Positions 42,936 through 48,698 of a DNA stretch of 48,698 nucleotides are shown one piece after another. Numbering within the stretch: position 1 is the stretch's first letter; every line of letters begins with the position of its first letter. The stretch spans positions 1 through 48,698 of the forward strand of contig JALCRR010000012.1 of assembly GCA_022652815.1 (NCBI GenBank). The letters run 5' to 3'. The notes beneath the pieces are model-generated. The model was not told the DNA's origin. It searched no databases and worked only from the letters and a program-made list of their open reading frames with translations. The translations under genes were made by a program, and so were the position numbers. This DNA is from Oscillibacter sp. GTDB taxonomy: Bacteria; Bacillota; Clostridia; Oscillospirales; Oscillospiraceae.

Positions 42936-43574
42936 ATGCCATTTGATTTCAAAAAAGAGTACCGAGAATTTTACCTGCCCAAAAGTAAGCCGGAGATTGT
43001 CACAGTCCCGCCCGCCAACTACATCGCCGTTCGGGGCATGGGCAATCCCAACGAGGAGGGCGGCGCATACGCCCAGGCGGTCAGCGTTCTTTACGCGGTC
43101 GCCTATACGCTGAAAATGAGCGGCAGGGGAGGCCACAAGATCGAAGGCTTTTATGATTATGTGGTTCCGCCGTTGGAGGGCTTCTGGTGGCAGGAGGGCG
43201 TGGACGGCATCGACTACTCCGATAAATCCACATTCTGCTGGATTTCCGTCATCCGTCTGCCGGACTTTGTGACGAAGGCGGACTTTGCCTGGGCGGTGGA
43301 GGAAGCGGAACGGAAAAAGAAGCTGGATTGCTCGAATGCGGAATTTCTGACGGTGGACGAGGGCGTGTGCGTGCAGATCATGCATCTTGGCTCCTTTGAC
43401 GATGAACCCGCCTCCGTTGCGATGATGGACGAATACCTAAAGCAATGCGGGTACTGCAATGACCTAACGGATACCCGTCTGCACCACGAGATCTATCTTT
43501 CTGACGCCCGGAAGGTGGAAACCGCCAAAAGAAAGACGGTCATTCGCCATCCGATCAGAAAAATCGGAGGCTGA
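42936..43574 (+). CDS. Stand-alone GyrI-like small-molecule-binding protein (212 aa)
   Basis: Whole protein matches the GyrI-like family: FDFKKEYREFYLPKSKPEIV, the conserved YIAVRGMGNPNE, FYDYVVPPLEGFWWQ, WISVIRLPDFV, CVQIMHLGSFDDEPASVAMM, and LHHEIYLSDARK. No DNA-binding domain is present. ATG 42936 follows GGAGAGGAGCC. It follows the AraC-GyrI regulator by 61 bases on the same strand. Family members bind or hydrolyse small aromatic or cationic compounds. It could buffer or degrade the compound sensed by the regulator next door (inference). Confidence 0.9.
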   Translation: MPFDFKKEYREFYLPKSKPEIVTVPPANYIAVRGMGNPNEEGGAYAQAVSVLYAVAYTLKMSGRGGHKIEGFYDYVVPPLEGFWWQEGVDGIDYSDKSTFCWISVIRLPDFVTKADFAWAVEEAERKKKLDCSNAEFLTVDEGVCVQIMHLGSFDDEPASVAMMDEYLKQCGYCNDLTDTRLHHEIYLSDARKVETAKRKTVIRHPIRKIGG

Positions 43575-43626
43575 AAATGCGCCTAACTGTCCCGTTCAGA
43601 TTTTTTAACTGGAAAAGAGAGATAAC

Positions 43627-44370
43627 ATGAAAAAGCAAGCGTTTACTATTGAAAACGGATCGGTACAAATTCCCGCTGTTTTGTGGGGAGAAAAGAGCGG
43701 CCATCTGCTGCTGGCAGCCCATGGTGCTCAGTCTAACAAGGAGGACACCGTGATCGCGCTGGCGGCGCAGGCTGCCGAAAAGGCGGGCATGTGCACGCTG
43801 AGCTTCGATCTGCCGGAGAGCGGCAGCCGTCTTGCACAGACGGATTACCCCTGCAACCCCTGGAACGGCCGCAGCGATTTGCTGGCAGTCTGGAAATATG
43901 CGAGCACGTTTGCCGGGGAGATCAGCGTGTTTGCGTGCAGCATCGGCGCCTATCTGACGCTGCTGTCCATTCCGGACATTACGCCCCGGCAGCTGCTGTT
44001 TTTGTCCCCCATCCTAAGCATGGAGCATCTAATTCAGGGGATGATGGCTGTGGCGGGAGTGACGGAGGCGCGGCTGGAGGCCGAGAAGGTCATCCCCGTG
44101 GAGAACGGTCCGGCGCTGGACTGGGACTACTATTGCTATGTGCGGGAGCACGCGGATCTTCATTGCGCGTGCCCACTGGCAATTCTGCGCGGCGGGCAGG
44201 ATATGCTATGCACACAGGCCGATGCGGAAGAATTTGCAGCGCGCTGCGGCGGAAAACTCACGGTATTGCCCACCGGAGAACACTATTTCCACACGTATGA
44301 CCAGCTGGCGTTTTTCTGCACCTGGCTAGAAAAGACGATTCTGCCAGCAAAAGAACAGCCAAATGATTGA
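43627..44370 (+). CDS. Alpha/beta hydrolase (247 aa)
   Basis: Single-domain hydrolase. The oxyanion region is LLLAAHGAQSNKED, the nucleophile elbow is VFACSIGAYLTLL (Ser105, A-C-S-I-G), an acid is in LRGGQDMLCT and the His in PTGEHYFHTYD. No signal peptide. ATG 43627 is preceded by AAAAGAGAGAT, a weak site. It is the third gene in a plus-strand series (AraC-GyrI, GyrI-like, hydrolase, flavoprotein) with short gaps and no T-tract terminator until 44.94 kb, so it may share transcription. The substrate is unknown. Confidence 0.88.
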   Translation: MKKQAFTIENGSVQIPAVLWGEKSGHLLLAAHGAQSNKEDTVIALAAQAAEKAGMCTLSFDLPESGSRLAQTDYPCNPWNGRSDLLAVWKYASTFAGEISVFACSIGAYLTLLSIPDITPRQLLFLSPILSMEHLIQGMMAVAGVTEARLEAEKVIPVENGPALDWDYYCYVREHADLHCACPLAILRGGQDMLCTQADAEEFAARCGGKLTVLPTGEHYFHTYDQLAFFCTWLEKTILPAKEQPND

Positions 44371-44385
44371 AAGAAGAGAAGATTT

Positions 44386-44925
44386 ATGAAACATATTGTG
44401 GTGATTGTGGGCAGTCCCCGAAAAGGTGGAAATACCGATCTGCTGGCTGATGCGCTGATTGCCGGTGCTTTGGCAGTGGGTAATACCGTAGACAAGATTT
44501 CTGTGGCGGAGGAACATATTGCCGGCTGCCTTGGGTGCAATGCCTGCCGCAGAGACGGAAAGAACCATTGCGTGCAGCACGACGATATGGATGACGTATA
44601 TGCCCGCATGGCAAAGGCCGATGTGCTGGTATTTGCAACGCCCGTCTACTTTTATGGCGTTTCATCTCAGCTGAAGTGCCTGATTGATCGACTGCATAAT
44701 CCCATTCGCAACACCTTCCAAGTGAAGAAGCTGGCGCTGCTGTCGGTCTGCGCGGATACACTTCCGACGGTTTTTGATTCCATTAAAACGATGTATGCCT
44801 TGACGCTCAGCTATTTTTCGCTGGAAGATGGCGGCATGGTTTGTGTCCATGGCGTGGAGGCGCGGGGAGCCATTGGAGGCAACCCAGCCTTGAAGAAGGC
44901 GGAAGAATTAGGACGCAGCCTTTAA
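44386..44925 (+). CDS. NADPH-dependent FMN reductase / iron-sulfur flavoprotein-like (179 aa)
   Basis: Flavodoxin-fold protein: FMN-phosphate loop GSPRKGGNTDLLADAL (9-24) and FATPVYFYGVSSQLKCLIDR. Cysteines 48, 51, 54 and 62 form C-x2-C-x2-C-x7-C, matching the compact 4Fe-4S motif of iron-sulfur flavoproteins. Thus it may hold both FMN and a cluster. ATG 44386 follows AAGAGAAG, 15 bases after the hydrolase stop. A terminator follows it. It parallels the flavoprotein of the MarR-MATE unit, which has a related Cys cluster. The electron partner and substrate are unknown. Confidence 0.87.
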   Translation: MKHIVVIVGSPRKGGNTDLLADALIAGALAVGNTVDKISVAEEHIAGCLGCNACRRDGKNHCVQHDDMDDVYARMAKADVLVFATPVYFYGVSSQLKCLIDRLHNPIRNTFQVKKLALLSVCADTLPTVFDSIKTMYALTLSYFSLEDGGMVCVHGVEARGAIGGNPALKKAEELGRSL

Positions 44926-44937
44926 CTGGACATATAC

Positions 44938-44982
44938 TAAAAAGGGCGGGACACCGAAATTCTCGATGTCCCGTCCTTTTTA
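44938..44982. terminator. Terminator after the flavoprotein gene
   Basis: AAAGGGCGGGACA and TGTCCCGTCCTTT (one G-T pair) close around a 13-base loop. TTTTT follows on the right and an A-run on the left, serving the convergent DUF134-NifX gene too. Confidence 0.85.
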
Positions 44983-44994
44983 GCATACTGATTT

Positions 44995-45780
44995 TTAGTG
45001 GCAGCTGCCTCCGCAGCCGTGATCGCCGCAGGCATGTCCCTCGCCCTCGTGATCGTGGTGGTCACAGTGGACGTCCGGGTCATAGCCCAGCGTGCCGGCC
45101 AGCAGAGCCGCAACGGCTTCATCCGCACTGCCCTGTACGCCGCCATAGAGACGGATGCCTGCATCGGCCAGAGCCATCTGCGCACCCCCGCCGATACCGC
45201 CGCAGATCAGTGTATCCACGCCCTGCTCCCCGAGCAAAGCGGCCAGCGCACCGTGGCCGCTGCCGTTGGAATTAAGGATGGCGGACGATTCAATTTTACC
45301 GTTTTCAACGGTATAGAGCTTGAATTGTTCCGTATGACCAAAATGCTGAAAAATCTGGCCGTTTTCATAAGTAACTGCAATTTTCATAGAAGATTCCTCC
45401 TGCTTTTTTACTTGCGTTTGCGCCTGAACTGCTGCGCGGTGGCGGCGACACCCGCCGCAGGAGCACTGGGACTCCTTTCCGTCGCACAGACGGTATTCTC
45501 CGCCGGCAATCACCAGCGCCTTTCCTTCAACCAGGGATAGAGCCAGCTTTTTCCGGGCATCGTTGTAGATCTGCTGCACGGTGGTGCGGGCAATCTTCAT
45601 GTAGCCTGCGCATTCCTCCTGCGTAAAGCCCTCATGGTCGATCAGCCGGATGGTTTCATACTCATCCACCGCCAAAACCACGGCATCTTCCGGGCGTGAG
45701 GCGGCATCCACCGGCACAAACTGTGTCCTGCATGGCATGCAGCAGACTTTTCTCCATTTTTTTGGTCTGGGCATGGGCAA
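44995..45780 (-). CDS. DUF134 helix-turn-helix protein fused to a NifB/NifX-type domain (261 aa)
   Basis: Residues 1-105 are a DUF134 DNA-binding domain (RPKKWRKVCCMPCRTQFVPV, LAVDEYETIRLIDHEGFTQEE, RTTVQQIYNDARKKLA). After a Cys/Gln-rich linker, residues 132-240 are a dinitrogenase iron-molybdenum cofactor-type domain (MKIAVTYENGQIFQHFGHTE, LICGGIGGGAQMALADAGI). The last ~25 residues are His/Cys/Asp rich, suited to metal binding. The two parts are separate proteins in many bacteria. The start has AGGAGG before ATG 45780. Inside the frame, ATG 45387 (start of the second domain) also has its own AGGAGGAAT, so a free C-terminal form may be made too. No nitrogenase genes are visible, so a role in iron or iron-sulfur/metal sensing is likelier. 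Confidence 0.88.
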   Translation of the reverse strand: MPMPRPKKWRKVCCMPCRTQFVPVDAASRPEDAVVLAVDEYETIRLIDHEGFTQEECAGYMKIARTTVQQIYNDARKKLALSLVEGKALVIAGGEYRLCDGKESQCSCGGCRRHRAAVQAQTQVKKQEESSMKIAVTYENGQIFQHFGHTEQFKLYTVENGKIESSAILNSNGSGHGALAALLGEQGVDTLICGGIGGGAQMALADAGIRLYGGVQGSADEAVAALLAGTLGYDPDVHCDHHDHEGEGHACGDHGCGGSCH

Positions 45781-45808
45781 GCCTCCTCATTTCCCATCAG
45801 ATGATTTG

Positions 45809-45860
45809 CGACATATGCCGGATATACGTTCCAGTATACTTGATTTATGACATATGTCAA
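45809..45860 (-). promoter_or_regulatory. Promoter and paired GACATATG sites of the DUF134-NifX gene
   Basis: Minus-strand TTGACA (45855-45860), 16 bases, TATACT (45833-45838). A perfect palindrome TGACATATGTCA (45848-45859) overlaps the -35, and a related site CGACATATGCCG (45809-45820) lies downstream of the -10, centres 39 bases apart. This suits autoregulation by the DUF134 domain (inference). Confidence 0.7.
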
Positions 45861-45996
45861 GAATTATGTAAGACTTTTCTTTTTAACATTTACGGACAGT
45901 TAAATGATTACCTCCTGCTTCTGTAAGAGAAAACAGAAGAAACTGTAAAAAATGAGCATAAAAGCAGAGAAAACATAATTTCCTGGCCAAATAGAT

Positions 45997-46025
45997 TTGA
46001 CTTTGCGGGACAAAGGTATTATGCT
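45997..46025 (+). promoter_or_regulatory. Promoter of the 57-aa protein gene
   Basis: TTGACT (45997-46002), 17 bases, TATGCT (46020-46025), giving a leader of about 40 bases before AAGGAGG and the ATG at 46074. Confidence 0.7.
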
Positions 46026-46073
46026 TATTTTCAGACAAGGGTGTAAGCCCGTTTTAAGGAGGTTTTGTCCATT

Positions 46074-46247
46074 ATGGCAAAGTATTGCATGCTCACGTTC
46101 ACTCCCGGCGCTGGACAGAAGTTCACTTATGACATTTCTGCCAAAAGTGTTCAAGATGTGCAGGCCAAGGCTGAGAAGGGTGCCACGGTTATGCAGGTCT
46201 ATCAGTACAACGACGCAGGAATCCTGACCAAGGACGGCATTTTCTAA
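46074..46247 (+). CDS. Small orphan protein (57 aa)
   Basis: The frame MAKYCMLTFTPGAGQKFTYD... ends ...AGILTKDGIF. I recognise no family. It has a good promoter, AAGGAGG (46056-46062) and its own strong terminator, so expression as a monocistronic small protein looks real. ATG 46074 is preferred; an in-frame TTG at 46065 is too close to the ribosome binding site. Composition suggests a small soluble beta/alpha fold (alternating strand-like KYCMLTFTP and helix-like SVQDVQAKAEKG), not membrane-bound. Confidence 0.75.
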   Translation: MAKYCMLTFTPGAGQKFTYDISAKSVQDVQAKAEKGATVMQVYQYNDAGILTKDGIF

Positions 46248-46272
46248 GAGAAATTTGCTCAATATTGAAGGG

Positions 46273-46318
46273 ATCCAAAAAGCACCCCGACGCCATGCGC
46301 GCCGGGGTGCTTTTTGGG
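46273..46318 (+). terminator. Terminator of the 57-aa protein gene
   Basis: AAAAAGCACCCCG...CGGGGTGCTTTTT: a near-perfect stem with GACGCCATGCGCGC in the loop and a T-run at its end. It is a classic intrinsic terminator. Confidence 0.9.
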
Positions 46319-46461
46319 TGAAGGAGAGGAAAAAAGCATTTAAGTAAATTTAAGGCGCTTGCGGTACCATACAAACAAGATTTGAAAAGGCTGTGCAGCA
46401 TTCTTTTCGTTCCGACCGGATAGAGTGTGCCTTCTCAATCGATCTTCTTTTTTCTCTCTCC

Positions 46462-46501
46462 AAAAGCAGAAAGGCCGTGCAGTCATGCACGGCCTTTCTG
46501 C
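46462..46501 (-). terminator. Terminator of the DUF308 gene
   Basis: GCAGAAAGGCCGTGCA and its complement (46486-46501) form a long stem around a GTCA-type loop; on the minus strand TTTTGG follows. It lies 55 bases after the DUF308 stop. Confidence 0.75.
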
Positions 46502-46555
46502 ATATTTAAAAGAATTTTTTGCGATTTTGCCTTGAAGCTGTCTCTTAAACGGGAA

Positions 46556-47170
46556 TCAGTTTTTGTCGTTTGGCTCCTCTGTAAAATCCACATCAACTGC
46601 GTTTGCAGCGGCTTTGGCGTCCTTCGCTGCCTGCTTAGGCGTGCTGGACACCCGGGAAACAATCCACACATCGCTGATGCCATCGTACAGCAGAAATGCG
46701 CCGATGATGCGCACGACGGTATTGAAGGCGTCGAAGGGGTCATAGACCAGCAATGCGCCCAGCGCCAGCGTGATGATGCCCAGTGCCAGCGCCGCACCCC
46801 ACCGCGCATAGCCGTTTCGCTGCAGTGTGATGGCATCGCCGATGTCGCCGACACCATGGACGCAGATGAGGATACCGATAATCCGCGGAATGACAACGCT
46901 GACAAGACTGGGCTGTGACATGATGTAAATGCCTAGAACCGCCAGAATCACACCCAAAACGAGGCGGGATCCGGCGTAGAGCGTTCCATCCCGGTGGGTA
47001 AGAAATGTGATGACATCCACAATGCCGCATACAACCAAAACCAGTCCCAGTACCGTGCAGAACAGCTTTGCCGTGACGCCGGGCCATACCAGCAGCACAA
47101 CGCCAAGCGCTGCATAGAGAATGGCCGTTGCCAGAGAATTTGTCTTAATTTTTTTCAGAAAATCACTCAT
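46556..47170 (-). CDS. HdeD/DUF308 family membrane protein (204 aa)
   Basis: Six membrane segments in three hairpin pairs (TAILYAALGVVLLVWPGVTA, LFCTVLGLVLVVCGIVDVIT, LVLGVILAVLGIYIMSQPSL, and so on), typical of the DUF308/HdeD family. The pattern of G-x3-L-x7-P repeats is kept. The C-terminal ~35 residues are charged and cytoplasmic. ATG 47170 is supported by GGAGG eight bases upstream; the longer frame starts in the promoter. HdeD is linked to acid resistance in enteric bacteria, but the role in Bacillota is unknown. Monocistronic between a terminator and its own promoter. Confidence 0.9.
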   Translation of the reverse strand: MSDFLKKIKTNSLATAILYAALGVVLLVWPGVTAKLFCTVLGLVLVVCGIVDVITFLTHRDGTLYAGSRLVLGVILAVLGIYIMSQPSLVSVVIPRIIGILICVHGVGDIGDAITLQRNGYARWGAALALGIITLALGALLVYDPFDAFNTVVRIIGAFLLYDGISDVWIVSRVSSTPKQAAKDAKAAANAVDVDFTEEPNDKN

Positions 47171-47224
47171 GAGAAGAACCTCCGTTTTGGGCATTTTCAG
47201 ATTGTACTGCTTTTCAGTATTTCC

Positions 47225-47252
47225 ATTATACACGTTTTGCGCGCGCTGTGAA
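47225..47252 (-). promoter_or_regulatory. Promoter of the DUF308 gene
   Basis: Minus-strand TTCACA (47247-47252), 16 bases, TATAAT (47225-47230), about 55 bases before the ATG. Confidence 0.65.
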
Positions 47253-47418
47253 GTGCTTTTTCCGGAAGCACGGCCTTCCGGGCTAAAATGACAAGAGCCA
47301 AAAAATCAGAATCAAAATTGTATATTATGACTAAAAAGAAAACGTTTAACCAAATTTTGCTATCATTTATAACAAAAAGTTATGGGTAGTTCTGGTAGAT
47401 TTCTATATCGGAAAGCCC

Positions 47419-47458
47419 TGTGAATTCGTTGACACTGTGCGACGAAAAGGACTATACT
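47419..47458 (+). promoter_or_regulatory. Promoter of the oxidoreductase operon with a Rex-like site
   Basis: TTGACA (47429-47434), 18 bases, TATACT (47453-47458). Overlapping the -35, TGTGAA-TTCG-TTGACA (47419-47434) has one mismatch from perfect symmetry and resembles Rex operators (TTGTGAA/TTGTTAA-N4 form), which sense the NADH/NAD ratio. The promoter is strong by sequence; the Rex assignment is tentative. Confidence 0.6.
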
Positions 47459-47539
47459 AAAAGAGCTGACAAGCAGCTAAAATGTGGCAAATTTTGAGGC
47501 AATGTGACAGAATAACAAACCGAATGAGGAGGATCCAAA

Positions 47540-48118
47540 ATGAAAGACATAGTCGAGATCCGCTGGCACGGACGCGGTGGACAGGGCGCCAAGACGGCAT
47601 CCCTGCTGCTGGCAGACGCGGCCTTCAACACGGGCAAGTATGTGCAGGGCTTCCCTGAGTACGGTCCCGAGCGCATGGGTGCGCCCATCACGGCGTACAA
47701 CCGGATCAGCTCGGAACGCAGCACCGTTCACTCCAACATCTATTTCCCGGATTACGTGGTGGTGGTTGACGAGACCCTGATCGGCTCCGTGGATGTCACC
47801 GCAGGTCTGAAAGAGACCGGCGCCATCGTCATCAACTCTTCCAAGACCCCGGCAGAGCTTCGCCCGAAGCTGAAGGGCTACAAGGGCAAGGTCTGCACCA
47901 TCGACGCCGGCAAGATCAGCGAAGAGGAGCTGGGCAAGAACTTCCCCAACACCCCGATGCTGGCCGCCATCGTGCATGTGACGGGCGTTGTCAAGGAAGA
48001 CGAGTTCATCAAGGACATGGAAGGCTCCTTCAAGCATAAGTTTGCAAGCAAGCCCCAGGTCATTGAGGGCAATATGCGCGCCCTGAAGCGTTCTATGGAG
48101 GAGGTGCAGGTAGGATGA
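47540..48118 (+). CDS. porG: 2-oxoacid:ferredoxin oxidoreductase gamma subunit (192 aa)
   Basis: Gamma subunit of a four-subunit pyruvate/2-oxoacid:ferredoxin oxidoreductase. The nucleotide loop GRGGQGAKTASLLLADAA is at the N-terminus and the POR_gamma pattern continues with YVQGFPEYGPERMGAPITAY, VVVVDETLIG, and INSSKTPAEL. The complex decarboxylates a 2-oxoacid with CoA and passes electrons to ferredoxin, central to anaerobic metabolism. ATG 47540 has GAGGAGG. The last four bases overlap the delta subunit start (ATGA). Pyruvate is the default guess; 2-ketoisovalerate and other 2-oxoacids are alternatives since gene order alone does not decide. Confidence 0.93.
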   Translation: MKDIVEIRWHGRGGQGAKTASLLLADAAFNTGKYVQGFPEYGPERMGAPITAYNRISSERSTVHSNIYFPDYVVVVDETLIGSVDVTAGLKETGAIVINSSKTPAELRPKLKGYKGKVCTIDAGKISEEELGKNFPNTPMLAAIVHVTGVVKEDEFIKDMEGSFKHKFASKPQVIEGNMRALKRSMEEVQVG

Positions 48119-48426
48119 GTTACAAAAAGGCTGAAGAGATGACGAACACCGTCACCTGGAAAGATATCACCCCGGGCTGCAACATTTATGAGGGCGGCAC
48201 GTCCGAAGTCGTCGAGACCGGCGACTGGCGTACCATGCGCCCCATCCTGCATGCGGACAAGTGCAAGCAGTGCCTGCTGTGCGTACCCGTGTGCCCCGAT
48301 ATGTCCATCCCCGTCGACAAGGACGGCAAGCGCGGCGATTTCAATCTGTTCTTCTGCAAGGGCTGCGGCATCTGCTCGGTTGCCTGCCCCTTCGGAGCGA
48401 TTGAAATGGTCAAGGAAGAGAAATAA
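48115..48426 (+). CDS. porD: 2-oxoacid:ferredoxin oxidoreductase delta subunit, 2[4Fe-4S] (103 aa)
   Basis: Ferredoxin-like subunit. Two complete 4Fe-4S motifs of the C-x2-C-x2-C-x3-C-P type are at about residues 50-61 (CKQCLLCVPVCP) and 81-92 (CKGCGICSVACP). The N-terminal ~45 residues (ITPGCNIYEGGTSEVVETG, WRTMRPI) match the delta subunit extension before the clusters. It carries electrons from the catalytic TPP/Fe-S centre to external ferredoxin. It overlaps the gamma gene by four bases, and the alpha subunit follows after 18 bases. Confidence 0.95.
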   Translation: MSYKKAEEMTNTVTWKDITPGCNIYEGGTSEVVETGDWRTMRPILHADKCKQCLLCVPVCPDMSIPVDKDGKRGDFNLFFCKGCGICSVACPFGAIEMVKEEK

Positions 48427-48444
48427 GGGGGGAGAAAGAACATT

Positions 48445-48698
48445 ATGGGAATCAGAGAAAGACTTTCCGGCAACGAAGCCGTTGCCTTCGCCATGAAGCA
48501 GATCAATCCCGATGTGATGGGCGCATTCCCGATTACCCCGTCCACCGAGATCCCTCAGTACTTCTCCGCATATGTTGACAGCGGCAAGGTCGACACGGAG
48601 TTCATCCCCGTGGAGTCCGAGCATTCCGCTATGTCCACCTGCATCGGTGCAGAAGCCGCCGGCTGCCGCGCCATCAGCGCAACATCCTCCTGCGGCCT
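48445..48698 (+). CDS. porA: 2-oxoacid:ferredoxin oxidoreductase alpha subunit, 5' part only
   Basis: The first 84 codons of the alpha subunit are in the window; the gene runs off the end. Visible: RLSGNEAVAFAMKQINPDVM, GAFPITPSTEIPQYFS, VESEHSAMSTCIGAEAAGCR, ATSSCGL. These match the N-terminal pyrimidine-domain region of POR alpha chains (GNEA..., YPITPSTxI, ESEHSA). ATG 48445 has GGGGGGAGAAAG in front. The thiamin diphosphate-binding beta subunit gene is expected next, outside the window. Confidence 0.95.
   Translation, partial: MGIRERLSGNEAVAFAMKQINPDVMGAFPITPSTEIPQYFSAYVDSGKVDTEFIPVESEHSAMSTCIGAEAAGCRAISATSSCG

Larger units (their letters stand above)
47171..47539. other. 369-base divergent intergenic region
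   Basis: No gene seen. It holds the DUF308 promoter on one side and the oxidoreductase operon promoter on the other. In between is an AT-rich stretch (about 47290-47390) and a GC hairpin CCGGAAG...CTTCCGG near 47260-47280. Confidence 0.6.

Noticed and set aside
44995-45780. Calling a nitrogen-fixation locus because of the NifX/NifB-type domain
   Set aside because: No nif structural or cofactor genes are visible; this domain is widespread in non-fixing anaerobes.
45900-46262. 120-codon minus-strand frame over the 57-aa gene
   Set aside because: Antisense to a gene with a promoter, ribosome binding site and terminator; no family signal of its own.

Overview
The window looks like the chromosome of a moderately GC-rich clostridial Bacillota, probably of the Oscillospiraceae (Oscillibacter-like) group. 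The evidence is the strong AGGAGG-type ribosome binding sites, sigma-A type promoters, TPP riboswitches with intrinsic terminators, an anaerobic multi-subunit 2-oxoacid:ferredoxin oxidoreductase, KtrAB-type potassium uptake, a short clostridial-type peptide deformylase and many flavodoxin-like proteins. The genus is an inference from style; no rRNA or tRNA gene is present. No CRISPR array, prophage or intact insertion sequence was seen.

Region 1 (1-23.5 kb) is a sensory island. On the minus strand, reading from 17,966 down to 80, lie a REC-GGDEF-EAL-REC-GGDEF-PAS-PAS-PAS cyclic-di-GMP protein, a TetR-type regulator, and three giant soluble hybrid histidine kinases with many PAS domains (1349, 1547 and 1449 aa). 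They are packed like one operon. A broken fragment of a further receiver domain sits between the first two kinases. A second TetR gene (18.4-19.1 kb) is followed by two shorter hybrid kinases on the plus strand (631 and 568 aa), the first membrane-bound. No classical DNA-binding response regulator and no HPt domain is encoded nearby, so the visible outputs are c-di-GMP turnover, the TetR proteins and the hybrid receivers themselves.

Region 2 (23.5-32.2 kb) is a series of small, locally regulated units. A MarR regulator with a perfect 18-bp-arm inverted repeat over its -10 leads a MATE efflux pump and an iron-sulfur-type flavoprotein. Then come a CDP-alcohol phosphatidyltransferase and a small alpha-helical protein, a YjbR protein, a WYL regulator divergent from a DJ-1/PfpI protein, a TetR plus DUF998 membrane protein with two tandem operators, a flavodoxin and a Vat/CatB-type acetyltransferase.

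Region 3 (32.2-39.8 kb) holds ktrB-ktrA (potassium) and a thiamin salvage locus: thiM-thiE-HAD phosphatase-thiD-cytX behind one TPP riboswitch, and the divergent thiW transporter component behind a second. No thiC or other de novo pyrimidine/thiazole synthesis gene is visible, so this locus salvages precursors.

Region 4 (39.8-48.7 kb) contains a divergent peptide deformylase, a beta-lactamase-like serine hydrolase, an AraC-GyrI regulator with a second stand-alone GyrI-like protein, an alpha/beta hydrolase, an iron-sulfur-type flavoprotein, a DUF134-NifX/NifB fused regulator with a palindromic promoter, a 57-aa orphan protein, a DUF308 membrane protein and the first three genes of a four-subunit 2-oxoacid:ferredoxin oxidoreductase operon, cut by the window end.
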